From assembly GCF_900105075.1 (NCBI RefSeq), contig NZ_FNSK01000003.1:216982-280981 (forward strand): 64,000 bases of DNA, in the 5' to 3' direction. Origin of the DNA: Rhodobacter sp. 24-YEA-8. Lineage in GTDB: Bacteria > Pseudomonadota > Alphaproteobacteria > Rhodobacterales > Rhodobacteraceae. Shown in pieces: positions 9,477-17,837 of this stretch (positions within the stretch are counted from its first letter, which is position 1; every line of letters begins with the position of its first letter). Both the position numbers and the translations under genes were made by a program. Under the pieces are notes generated by a model that worked only from the letters and a program-made list of their open reading frames with translations, was not told where the DNA came from and made no database searches.

Positions 9477-10267
9477 ACCTGCCGCGGAGCACGCTCTACT
9501 ACCGCCCGACGACTTCGGAAGCTGGGCTCACCGATGCCGAGATCACCGCTATCGTCGAAGACATCCAGGACGAGTTCCCCGTCTACGGCTACAGGCGGGT
9601 GACGCATGAGCTGCGTCGCCGCGGACTTGTGGTGAACCACAAGAAAGTGGCGCGGATCATGCGGTTGGCGGGGCTCGGGATCAGACCGCGAAAGCGCTAC
9701 GTGCGCACCACGGACAGTCGGCATGACAACCCGATCTACCCGAACCTCTATCGCAACACTATCCCACGCTGCCTCGATCAGGTTTGGGTCGCGGACTTCA
9801 CCTACATTCGCGTCACGCAGGGCTTTTGCTACCTCGCGGTCATCCTCGATGCCTGCAGCCGGAAGGTTGTGGGTTACGCCCTGTCGCAGCGCCTGGACAC
9901 GCCGCTCGCCCTGGCGGCGCTGGAATCCGCTGTCGCAAGCAGGCGGCCGCCGCCCGGCTGCATTCACCATACGGACCGCGGCGCCCAATACGCGTCTCAA
10001 CTGTATCGCGAAGCGCTGGAGGCTGCCGGTCTGCGCGGATCAATGAGCAGCGTCGGCAATCCCTACCACAATGCTCAGGCGGAGAGCTTCATGAAGACGC
10101 TGAAGGTCGAGGAGGTCTATCGCGCAGGTTACGAGACCTTCACCGACGTCGCCCAGCGATTGCCGATCTTCATCGAACAAATATACAATACCCGAAGACT
10201 GCACTCTGCCCTCGGCTACCGTCCGCCAGAGGAATTCGAAACGCTAATCGCCCAGCAGGCGGCTTAG
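9473..10267 (+). CDS. IS3-family transposase OrfB (DDE integrase domain)
   Basis: About 264 residues from the ATG at 9473, which overlaps the orfA stop as ATGA. It has the HTH_21 segment (YGYRRVTHELRRRGL) and the rve integrase core with the DDE residues in VWVADFTYI, HHTDRGAQYAS and NAQAESFMKTLK, ending NTRRLHSALGYRPPEEF. It is intact and is normally expressed as the OrfAB fusion after frameshifting at 9378-9384. Confidence 0.9.
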   Translation: MNLPRSTLYYRPTTSEAGLTDAEITAIVEDIQDEFPVYGYRRVTHELRRRGLVVNHKKVARIMRLAGLGIRPRKRYVRTTDSRHDNPIYPNLYRNTIPRCLDQVWVADFTYIRVTQGFCYLAVILDACSRKVVGYALSQRLDTPLALAALESAVASRRPPPGCIHHTDRGAQYASQLYREALEAAGLRGSMSSVGNPYHNAQAESFMKTLKVEEVYRAGYETFTDVAQRLPIFIEQIYNTRRLHSALGYRPPEEFETLIAQQAA

Positions 10268-10385
10268 TTGGAAGGACCTTCGTGGTCCAGCCGATGGGGT
10301 TCACTCCAGCAGGCGTATAACTTCCACCGTGATTTGACCCATGTGACCCTTCCCCTGAGCACTGTGAGCGACGGGGGGCATTGGA

Positions 10386-11915
10386 GTGATCCACATGGGA
10401 CTTTTGAACGTCATTCGTCGTCTTGCGCTGCGAGAGAAGCTGCCGATCCGTGAGATCGCGCGGCGGACTGGGCTCTCTCGGAACACGATCAAGAAGTATC
10501 TGAAGTCGGGCGCGATCGAGCCGAAGTTCTCGGTGCCAGAGCGACCGAGCAAGCTCGATCCATTCGCGGACAAGCTGTCGGCCTGGCTGAAGACCGACAG
10601 CACGAAGTCGCGCAAGCAGCGCCGGCCGCTGACGCGATTGCATACCGATCTTGTCGCACTGGGGTTTACAGGCTCCTACAACCGGGTCGCGGCCTTCGCG
10701 CGGGAATGGCGCACGGCGCGGCAAACGGCTGATCGGGGCACCTTCGTGCCTCTGGCCTTCCGCCCCGGCGAGGCCTTCCAGTTCGATTGGAGCGAAGACT
10801 TTGCCGTGCTTGGCGGTGAGCGGACCAAGCTGCAGGTGGCGCATACGAAGCTGTCGCACAGCCGCGCTTTCGTGGTGCGCGCGTATCTGCTCCAGACCCA
10901 TGAGATGCTGTTCGACGCCCACTGGCATGCCTTCCGCGTCTTTGGCGGCGTGCCTGAGCGGGGGATCTACGACAACATGAAGACTGCGGTCGGTCAGATT
11001 GGCCGTGGCAAGGAACGGCAGGTCAATCTGCGCTTCCTCGCCATGGCCAACCACTACGTCTTCGAACCTGACTTCTGCAATCCGGCTGCGGGTTGGGAGA
11101 AGGGTCAGGTCGAGAAGAACGTGCAGGATGCCCGGCCACGGTTCTGGCAACCGATACCGAACTTCCCCGATCTGGCCGCCCTCAACGCCTGGCTGGAGCA
11201 GCGATGTGTCGAGCAATGGCGCGAGATCCCGCACGGCCATCTGGTCGGCAGCGTCGCCGATGTCTGGAGCGACGAGCAGCACGCGCTGATGCCCGTGCCG
11301 GCTCCCTTCGATGGCTTCGTCGAACAGAGCAATAGGGTCTCCCCGACCTGCCTGATCAACTTCGAGCGCAACCGCTACAGCGTCCCTGCATCTTTTGCGA
11401 ACCGTCGGGTGAGCCTGCGCGTCTATCCGGAGCGGCTCGTGGTCGTCGCCGAGGGGCAGATCCTGTGCGAACATGTGCGGCGGATTGATCGGTCCCATCA
11501 TCTGCCGCCGCGCACGATCTATGACTGGCGCCACTACCTGACGGTGATCCAGCGCAAACCCGGGGCGCTGCGCAACGGCGCACCATTCGTCGAGCTGCCG
11601 CCCGCCTTCCGGCAGTTGCAGGAGCAGATGCTGAAGCGCCCCGGCGGGGACCGGGAGATGGTCGATATCCTCGCCCTCGTCCTGCATCACGATGAGCAGG
11701 TGGTGCTGACCGCAGTCGAGCTTGCTTTGTCGGAGGGCATCGCCACCAAGACCCATGTTCTCAACACCCTGCACCGGCTGATCGATGGCAAGGCGATCAA
11801 CGGCCCGACCGTCGACGCCCCGCAGGCGCTGCTCCTGCGCCACGAACCCAAGGCCGATGTCGGACGCTATGACAATCTGCGCGCCCGCAGCACCGGAGGC
11901 CGCCATGCGTCATGA
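10386..11915 (+). CDS. istA: IS21-family transposase IstA
   Basis: A 509-residue transposase. An N-terminal helix-turn-helix ([20 protein letters not shown], residues about 18-40) is followed by the integrase core: first Asp in [12 protein letters not shown], second in [10 protein letters not shown], Glu in [12 protein letters not shown]-terminal beta-barrel region follows. It overlaps istB by 11 bases. The IS3 insertion separates it from the left IS21 end, so its native promoter has probably been displaced. Confidence 0.93.
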   Translation: MIHMGLLNVIRRLALREKLPIREIARRTGLSRNTIKKYLKSGAIEPKFSVPERPSKLDPFADKLSAWLKTDSTKSRKQRRPLTRLHTDLVALGFTGSYNRVAAFAREWRTARQTADRGTFVPLAFRPGEAFQFDWSEDFAVLGGERTKLQVAHTKLSHSRAFVVRAYLLQTHEMLFDAHWHAFRVFGGVPERGIYDNMKTAVGQIGRGKERQVNLRFLAMANHYVFEPDFCNPAAGWEKGQVEKNVQDARPRFWQPIPNFPDLAALNAWLEQRCVEQWREIPHGHLVGSVADVWSDEQHALMPVPAPFDGFVEQSNRVSPTCLINFERNRYSVPASFANRRVSLRVYPERLVVVAEGQILCEHVRRIDRSHHLPPRTIYDWRHYLTVIQRKPGALRNGAPFVELPPAFRQLQEQMLKRPGGDREMVDILALVLHHDEQVVLTAVELALSEGIATKTHVLNTLHRLIDGKAINGPTVDAPQALLLRHEPKADVGRYDNLRARSTGGRHAS

Positions 11916-12699
11916 TCCCGCCAGTGGGGCCATCGTCATCATGCTGCGAAGCCTCAAGATGTATGGCATGGCCCAGGCCGTGACGGACCTGATCGAACAG
12001 GGCGCGCCCGCCTTCGATGCAGCTGTGCCGATCCTGACCCAGCTGCTGAAGGCAGAGGTTGCGGAGCGAGAGGTGCGCTCCATCGCCTATCATATGAAGT
12101 CGGCACGCTTCCCGGCCTATAAGGATCTGACGGGCTTCGACTTCGCGGCCAGCGAGATGAACGAAGCCACCGTGCGCCAGCTGCATCGCTGCGAGTTCAT
12201 CGATGGTGCGCAGAATGTCGTGATGATCGGCGGGCCGGGCACTGGCAAGACCCATGTCGCGACCGCCATCGGCACACAGGCCGTCGAGCATCATCGCCGC
12301 AAGGTCCGCTTCTTCTCCACCATCGAACTCGTCAATACGCTCGAACAGGAGAAAGCCAAGGGCAAGGCCGGGCAGACGGCCGAAAACCTCGCACGCCTCG
12401 ACCTCGTGATACTGGACGAGTTGGGCTACCTGCCGTTCAGCTCTTCAGGCGGTGCGCTGCTCTTCCATCTGCTGAGTAAGCTCTACGAACGCACCAGCGT
12501 TGTGATCACCACCAACCTCAGCTTCAGCGAATGGGCCAGCGTCTTCGGTGATGCCAAGATGACCACTGCGCTGCTCGATCGCCTTACCCACCGATGCCAC
12601 ATTCTGGAGACCGGAAACGATAGCTTCCGCTTCAAAGCCAGCACCGCTGCCGCAACCCGAAAGAAGAAGGAAATCGCACATGCCTTGACCCAGCAATAA
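11905..12699 (+). CDS. istB: IS21-family helper ATPase IstB
   Basis: A 264-residue AAA+ ATPase of the DnaA/DnaC type that helps IstA select and engage target DNA. The Walker A is [15 protein letters not shown] (about residue 108) and the Walker B is [11 protein letters not shown] (about 170); an arginine-finger region near [12 protein letters not shown] follows. The ATG at 11905 lies 7 bases after GGAGG and overlaps the istA end, indicating coupled translation. It appears intact. Confidence 0.93.
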   Translation: MRHDPASGAIVIMLRSLKMYGMAQAVTDLIEQGAPAFDAAVPILTQLLKAEVAEREVRSIAYHMKSARFPAYKDLTGFDFAASEMNEATVRQLHRCEFIDGAQNVVMIGGPGTGKTHVATAIGTQAVEHHRRKVRFFSTIELVNTLEQEKAKGKAGQTAENLARLDLVILDELGYLPFSSSGGALLFHLLSKLYERTSVVITTNLSFSEWASVFGDAKMTTALLDRLTHRCHILETGNDSFRFKASTAAATRKKKEIAHALTQQ

Positions 12700-12803
12700 C
12701 CTGGTTCGCATAACTGAGAGGTGGGTCACTTCTCGATGGAAAACCCGGGTCAGTTCCGAGTGCAAATCAACACCTGCAGTCGCTGACGCTTCTGCACGGG
12801 CTG

Positions 12804-14462
12804 ATGGCGCGGCACAAACTGCCCGATGAGGCGGCGCGGCTTACGACCCTGCTTGACCGCACCCTGGGGTCGATGACCGAGATGCTGGACTCTCTGCTCG
12901 ATGTGAACCGGATCGAATCCGGGATCATCCGGCCCGCCATCCGCCCGGTGCCGGTCGCGCCTCTGCTCGAGCGCATGGCGGAAGAATTCGGCCCGCTCTG
13001 CGATCACAAAGGCCTCAGGCTGCGAATGGTCCAAAGCTCCGCCTGGATCCGCACCGACCCGCAACTTCTGGTGCAGATGCTGCGCAACCTGCTGTCGAAC
13101 GCGCTGAAATATACGCTTCGGGGGGGCATTCTGATCGGATGCCGGCCGAGGGACGGCGCGCTGCAACTCGTGGTTTGCGACAGCGGTATCGGCGTGGCGG
13201 AATCCGAACGCGATGCGGTATTCGACCCCTATTATCAGGCGGGCAAGTCCATCTTGCAGCCCGGGCACGGGCTGGGCCTTGGCCTGTCCATTGTGCGACG
13301 ACTCGGGAATTTGCTGGGGCATAGGGTTTCCCTCCGCTCGGCCCCGGGCAAGGGATCGGTATTCGCGATCACCTTGCAACGCGCGGAAGCCGTTCAAAAC
13401 ACTGCGCCTCCGGAGCCACAATCCATCGGGGAAACGCCCTCCCGACAGGCCGGGACGATCCTTCTCGTCGAAGACGACGAGCCGCTCCGCGCACTGCTTT
13501 GCGAACTGCTTGAAACAGAGGGGCATACCGTCATCGCCCTGCAGGATGCGCGGCTTGCCCTGCTATGGGCGAGCGAAGGCAAAGTGAGCCCCGATCTGCT
13601 CCTGACAGATATGGACCTGCGCGGCGGGATGAATGGGCAGCAGCTTGCCAGCGAACTCAGTCGCCAGACCGGCCGCGAAATTCCCACGATCATTCTGACC
13701 GGCGACATTGCCGTTGCGCCCATGCGAAGTATCGCCACGACGCCCTTTCACCAGGTCTCCAAACCCGCCGCGCCGCAAGCCCTGCTGAGCCGCATTTCGG
13801 ATATCTTGCGCAGCACCCGTTCCAATTCGATCAGTCAGCCTGCGGTGGCAGACGCATCGACGATCCATATCGTGGATGACGACCCGATGATCCTGGAAAC
13901 GTTGCGCAGGCTCTTCGAATCCGAAGGCTGGATCGCAGCCACCTGGCTGTCAGCCGAGGCATTTCTGGCGGCTCCGCGCCCCTCCCGGGGCGATTGCCTC
14001 ATCGTGGACGGCCTGCTCCCCGGGCAGGGAGGCGTGGCACTGCTGGAAACCCTGCGTCGCCTGAACGTCGACATTCCCGCGATCGTCCTGACCGCTCACG
14101 GCGACGCGGCTATGGCTGTTGCAGCGATGAAGGCAGGGGCCTCCGACCTTATCGAGAAGCCGGCCAGCGCGAAAGATCTGCTCGCGAGTGTTGCGCTCGC
14201 AATCGCCGGTTCCACCAGCGACCAATCGAAGAGCGAGGGCCGCCGGTCGGCACAGGAAAGTTTCGCTTCCCTCACGCCGCGCGAGCACGATGTGCTGGTG
14301 CAGGTCCTCGCAGGCACCGCGAACAAGATCATCGCGCTCAGGCTCGCGATCAATCAGCGCACGGTGGAAAACCATCGCGCTGCCGTCATGCGGAAAACCG
14401 GCGCGGCATCGCTGCCGGCACTGGTCCGGCTGGCGCTTGCCGCAGGCGTATCAGGCAGCTGA
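12804..14462 (+). CDS. 5'-truncated hybrid histidine kinase / response regulator with LuxR output
   Basis: The frame is already open at the IS21 end and codon 12774 (CTG) corresponds to the residue right after the DLRQP of the H-box in this kinase class. So the sensor part and the phospho-accepting His are gone and the first ATG is 12804. What remains, in order: the rest of the dimerisation helix (DSLLDVNRIESG), a full ATPase domain (NLLSNALKY N-box, GIGVAESERD, GLGLGLSIV), receiver 1 (LVEDDEPLRAL, phospho-Asp in LLTDMDL), receiver 2 (HIVDDDPMIL, conserved Asp in LIVDGLLPG, with a glycine-leucine where D-x is usual), and a LuxR/FixJ-type helix-turn-helix (LTPREHDVLVQVL to VENHRAAVM). It is probably non-functional as a kinase, but an internal start could still yield a response regulator. 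Confidence 0.85.
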   Translation: MARHKLPDEAARLTTLLDRTLGSMTEMLDSLLDVNRIESGIIRPAIRPVPVAPLLERMAEEFGPLCDHKGLRLRMVQSSAWIRTDPQLLVQMLRNLLSNALKYTLRGGILIGCRPRDGALQLVVCDSGIGVAESERDAVFDPYYQAGKSILQPGHGLGLGLSIVRRLGNLLGHRVSLRSAPGKGSVFAITLQRAEAVQNTAPPEPQSIGETPSRQAGTILLVEDDEPLRALLCELLETEGHTVIALQDARLALLWASEGKVSPDLLLTDMDLRGGMNGQQLASELSRQTGREIPTIILTGDIAVAPMRSIATTPFHQVSKPAAPQALLSRISDILRSTRSNSISQPAVADASTIHIVDDDPMILETLRRLFESEGWIAATWLSAEAFLAAPRPSRGDCLIVDGLLPGQGGVALLETLRRLNVDIPAIVLTAHGDAAMAVAAMKAGASDLIEKPASAKDLLASVALAIAGSTSDQSKSEGRRSAQESFASLTPREHDVLVQVLAGTANKIIALRLAINQRTVENHRAAVMRKTGAASLPALVRLALAAGVSGS

Positions 14463-14593
14463 ACTCCGGATGTGGCCGGTGTCCCACGCCGCGCCTTTCC
14501 TTTGTGACCGTTTGTGCCAGAGGGAGGCGGCTGGCACAGACCGGCGTCGCCCCGTCTGTCAGCATTCGGCAGAGTCCTTCCCCGGCCCGGCGC

Positions 14594-15964
14594 CTACTCT
14601 TCGCGAAAACTGCGTCTGAAGGTCGCGAGGATCGGCTCGAACAGATAGGCGGCCATTGTGCGGGTCGAGGTGACCAGCAAAACATCTGCGGGCATACCGG
14701 GAACGAGTTCGCTGTCTCCGATCAGAGCAAGGCTTTCGTCGGACACCTCGACCCGGGCGAGGAAATAGGCCTGGCCGGTGGCCGGATCGGTCATCCGATC
14801 ACCCGAGACCGAGATCACCTTGCCCTTGATCTGCGGCAGCCGGAACGAGGCCAGCGCGGTCAGGTGAACCACTGTCTCCATGCCGCTATGCACGGAATCA
14901 ATGTCCATGACGGAAATCCGCGCATCGATCAGCAGACGCTCCTGATCGGGCACGATCTCCATGATCGGCTCGGCCGGACGGATCACCCCGCCCGCCGACA
15001 TGAAGCGCGAATTCACCACCTTGCCACTGACCGGCGCGGTCAGGATGGTTCGGTCGAGGATGTCGGAGCTGACATTCAGCTGTTCGCTCACGGTGGCGAG
15101 TTTGGCGCGGGCCGTATCTGTCTCGCTGGCCAGCTCATCCGCGCGCGCCGCTTCAAGCGACAAAAGCTGCAGCGCGACTTCGGCGCGTTTGTCTCCCACT
15201 TCGGACATCAGCGCGCTCAGCCGACCGCTTTCCCCGCTCAGGGCCGTCTCCTGCCGCCGCAGTTCCAGCAGCTGCGGCATCGTCGCCAGCCCTGTATCAA
15301 ACAGCGCCTGTTTCGATGCCATCTCTTCGGCATTCAGGGCCAGCTGGCGTTCAATGCTTTTGCCCTGAGCTTCCAGCGCGGCAACCTGGGCCACAAGCTG
15401 TTCATCACGCGACTGCAGAATGCTCTTCTGCGCTGCGAGATAATCACGCTGCCGTTCAAAAATCGCGTTCTGGTCATGGATGACCGCCTGCGCGCCCGGC
15501 ATATCCGTCACCAGCTCCGCCGGATAGGTGACGGTTTCGGCATGCAGGGTCTCGGCGCGAAGCCGCGCGACAATTGCAAGGGCGGTCTGGTACTCCGCCA
15601 GCACCGCATCATGGCTGGCCTTCGCCTGACGCCCCTCAAGCGCGATGACCGGCTGCCCCTGCGCGACCTCATCGCCATCGCGCACCAGGATCTCGGCAAT
15701 GATGCCACCCTCATAATGCTGGATGATGCGGCGATTGCCGTCCGGGCTGATGACGCCTGAGGCAACGGCGCCCGAGGCGATCGGCACCAGCGCGGCCCAG
15801 GCCGAAAAGCCACCAAGGAAAATCACGATCAGAAGAAAGCCCGTCAGCGCCGGCCCGACGATGATCCGCCCGACCCCCGGCGAAGGTTGCACGGGCGCCG
15901 TCAAAACCAGCGGCGGGCGCCGAAAGTTCCCCGCGGGCAACCGGGACACATTGCTGGTGGTCAT
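14594..15964 (-). CDS. Type I secretion membrane-fusion protein, HlyD/PrtE family
   Basis: A 456-residue periplasmic adaptor linking the inner-membrane ABC exporter to a TolC-like channel. It has one N-terminal membrane segment (TGFLLIVIFLGGFSAWAAL, about residues 40-60), a lipoyl half-motif (GGIIAEILVRDGDEVAQGQP), a long coiled-coil hairpin (about 110-290) and the second lipoyl half and beta barrel (TILTAPVSGKVVNSR to the C-terminus). Its ATG overlaps the stop of the ABC gene, so the two are one operon. No outer-membrane partner gene is in the window; a chromosomal TolC probably serves. Confidence 0.93.
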   Translation of the reverse strand: MTTSNVSRLPAGNFRRPPLVLTAPVQPSPGVGRIIVGPALTGFLLIVIFLGGFSAWAALVPIASGAVASGVISPDGNRRIIQHYEGGIIAEILVRDGDEVAQGQPVIALEGRQAKASHDAVLAEYQTALAIVARLRAETLHAETVTYPAELVTDMPGAQAVIHDQNAIFERQRDYLAAQKSILQSRDEQLVAQVAALEAQGKSIERQLALNAEEMASKQALFDTGLATMPQLLELRRQETALSGESGRLSALMSEVGDKRAEVALQLLSLEAARADELASETDTARAKLATVSEQLNVSSDILDRTILTAPVSGKVVNSRFMSAGGVIRPAEPIMEIVPDQERLLIDARISVMDIDSVHSGMETVVHLTALASFRLPQIKGKVISVSGDRMTDPATGQAYFLARVEVSDESLALIGDSELVPGMPADVLLVTSTRTMAAYLFEPILATFRRSFREE

Positions 15965-17769
15965 GACTGGAGCTCCCGTTCACTTCCCTGCGCGGCAGAG
16001 CGGTTCACGACCGTGCCGCCCTCGGCTGTGGCCTCCGTCGCGCGTGGCACGCTGGCCATCCCACCCGCCGCCGCAGAGCCGATGCGCAGCCGCGCCAGAA
16101 TTTCGTCACGCGGGCCCTGCATCTCGATGCGCCCGTCGCGCAAAAAGACCAGATGATCGGCACAGGCCAGCGTCGAAGGCCGGTGCCCCACGATCACCAT
16201 CGCCGACCCCGCGCTGCGCATGTCACGGATCGCCGCTGACAAAGCCGCCTCACCCGCCTGATCCAGATTGGCATTCGGCTCATCGAGCACCACGAGGCAG
16301 GGCGTGCCGTAAAGCGCGCGGGCCAGGCCGATGCGCTGGCGCTGGCCGCCCGAGAGCCGGGCACCGCCCTCGCCGATCTGGGTATTGTAGCCATGCGGCA
16401 GTGACTGGATCAGTTCATGCGCATGGGCGAGCTGTGCCGCCTTGAGGACCGCCTCGTCGTCGATCCGGCCCATGCGGGCGATGTTCTCGCTGATGGTGCC
16501 CGAAAACAGCTCCACATCCTGCGGCAGGTAGCCAAAGGCGCGGCCAAGCTGCAACGGATCCCAGTGATGCAGCTCCGACCCGTCCAGCCGGATCTGGCCG
16601 CTGCCAGGCGCATTCAGGCCCAGAAGCACCCGGCACAGCGTGCTTTTGCCGCCGGCCGAGGGGCCAATCACCGCCGTCACCTCACCCGGGCGGATGGTCA
16701 GCGAGACCCCGTCCAGCACCGGCGCACGCGCGCCTTGCGGAATGAAACTGACGCGGTTCATCGTGATGCGACCGGTGGGCGAGGGCAGCAAAAAACGCTC
16801 CGGTTCGGCCGGAATGGCGCCCAGCCTGGTTTTCAGCCGCCGGAAGGCGATGCGCGCGCCCATTAAGTTGCGCCAGGTCGACATCGCCGCCTCGACGGGG
16901 CCAAGCGCGCGGCCCAGCAGGATTGACGAGGCGATCATCACCCCCCCCGAGACATTGCCCCTGATCACCAGCCAGGCGCCAAGGCCAAGTATCGCCGATT
17001 GCACGAAAAGCCGCAGGAATTTGGTCAGGCCGAGGATCAGCGCGCCACGCTCTGCCGCGCGTTGGGTGGCGGCAAGCGCGGCGTTATTGCTCTCCTCCCA
17101 ACGGGCGCTGAGGGCGGGCAGCATGGCCATGGCGCGCACCACTTCGGCATTCCTGATGGTGGCATCGGCAGAGCCCTGCGCCGCCATGCCCGCCAGCGCC
17201 GCGTTGAGTGTCGCCTTTCGGGTCAGCCATTCGTTCAACAGGCTGAGCCCCAGCAACAGCACCGCCGCAGAGACGGCAACCATCCCCATCAGCGGATGCA
17301 AAAACCAGATCAGCAGCAGGAACACCGGCGTCCAGGGGGCATCGAAGAACATGATCAGCCCCTGCGAGGACACGAAACCCTGCACCTGGGCCAGATCGCG
17401 CAGCATCTGCCCGCCCGCCGTATCGCCAACGAGCCGCGCCCGCACCCCGCTTGCCAGCAAGACCGGCCCCAGCCGCGCATTCAGCCAGCAGCCGAACCGC
17501 ACCATCATCATCGCCCGAAGCGCATCCAGCAGCCCCAGCACCAGCAGCGCCCCGGCGATCAGCAGGGTCAGCATGATCAGCGTCTCGACCCGGCCCGTCA
17601 CCAGCACCCGGTCATAGACCTGGAGCATATAGAGCGGCGAGGCCAGCATCAGCACATTGATCGCAAGGCTGAAGGCAAACATCACCCAGGCCGCAGACCG
17701 GCAGGCCCTGATGGCGCGGTCGAGTTCACCGCTCTGATTGCGTAGCGCAGCTGTCTTTTGACTGACCAT
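15961..17769 (-). CDS. Type I secretion ABC exporter, PrtD/HlyB family
   Basis: A 602-residue fused permease-ATPase. The transmembrane region covers about residues 25-300, beginning VMFAFSLAINVLMLASPLYM. The nucleotide-binding domain has Walker A GPSAGGKSTLC (about residue 375), the signature LSGGQRQRIGLARAL and Walker B CLVVLDEPNANLD, with the switch His in IVGHRPS. There is no N-terminal C39-like domain, matching exporters of RTX proteins with uncleaved C-terminal signals. It lies 68 bases downstream of the giant RTX gene, which is its most likely cargo. Confidence 0.94.
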   Translation of the reverse strand: MVSQKTAALRNQSGELDRAIRACRSAAWVMFAFSLAINVLMLASPLYMLQVYDRVLVTGRVETLIMLTLLIAGALLVLGLLDALRAMMMVRFGCWLNARLGPVLLASGVRARLVGDTAGGQMLRDLAQVQGFVSSQGLIMFFDAPWTPVFLLLIWFLHPLMGMVAVSAAVLLLGLSLLNEWLTRKATLNAALAGMAAQGSADATIRNAEVVRAMAMLPALSARWEESNNAALAATQRAAERGALILGLTKFLRLFVQSAILGLGAWLVIRGNVSGGVMIASSILLGRALGPVEAAMSTWRNLMGARIAFRRLKTRLGAIPAEPERFLLPSPTGRITMNRVSFIPQGARAPVLDGVSLTIRPGEVTAVIGPSAGGKSTLCRVLLGLNAPGSGQIRLDGSELHHWDPLQLGRAFGYLPQDVELFSGTISENIARMGRIDDEAVLKAAQLAHAHELIQSLPHGYNTQIGEGGARLSGGQRQRIGLARALYGTPCLVVLDEPNANLDQAGEAALSAAIRDMRSAGSAMVIVGHRPSTLACADHLVFLRDGRIEMQGPRDEILARLRIGSAAAGGMASVPRATEATAEGGTVVNRSAAQGSERELQS

Positions 17770-17837
17770 GATCTGCTTTCCGTTGCTTTCCCGGTGCCGT
17801 TTCCGGCCATCCCGGGCCGTGGTAGAAGGGAATGGCC

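Larger units (their letters stand above)
9034..10308 (+). mobile_element. IS3-family insertion sequence inside the IS21 left end
   Basis: The element is bounded by a perfect 28-base inverted repeat (9034-9061 and 10281-10308, outer bases TGGAGTGAACCCC) and flanked by a 3-base direct repeat GCA (9031-9033 and 10309-10311), the target duplication size expected for IS3. It carries orfA and orfB with a frameshift signal. It sits only two bases inside the IS21 terminal repeat and upstream of istA, so it landed in the IS21 promoter/leader region and is the younger insertion. Confidence 0.95.
9003..12772 (+). mobile_element. IS21-family insertion sequence (istA-istB), interrupted by an IS3 element
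   Basis: The ends are a perfect 29-base inverted repeat, 9003-9031 and 12744-12772, starting TGTTGATTTGCACTC. Between them lie istA and istB in the usual overlapping order. After subtracting the IS3-family element at 9034-10308 the element is about 2.5 kb, a normal IS21 size. CCTG occurs directly outside both ends (8997-9000 and 12773-12776) and may be a 4-base target duplication if two extra Gs at the left end belong to the element. The right end abuts a headless histidine kinase gene. Confidence 0.9.

Noticed and set aside
13994..15760. 588-codon plus-strand frame over the kinase end and the HlyD gene
   Set aside because: It runs antisense to the clear HlyD adaptor and out of frame with the kinase; no protein-like domain.
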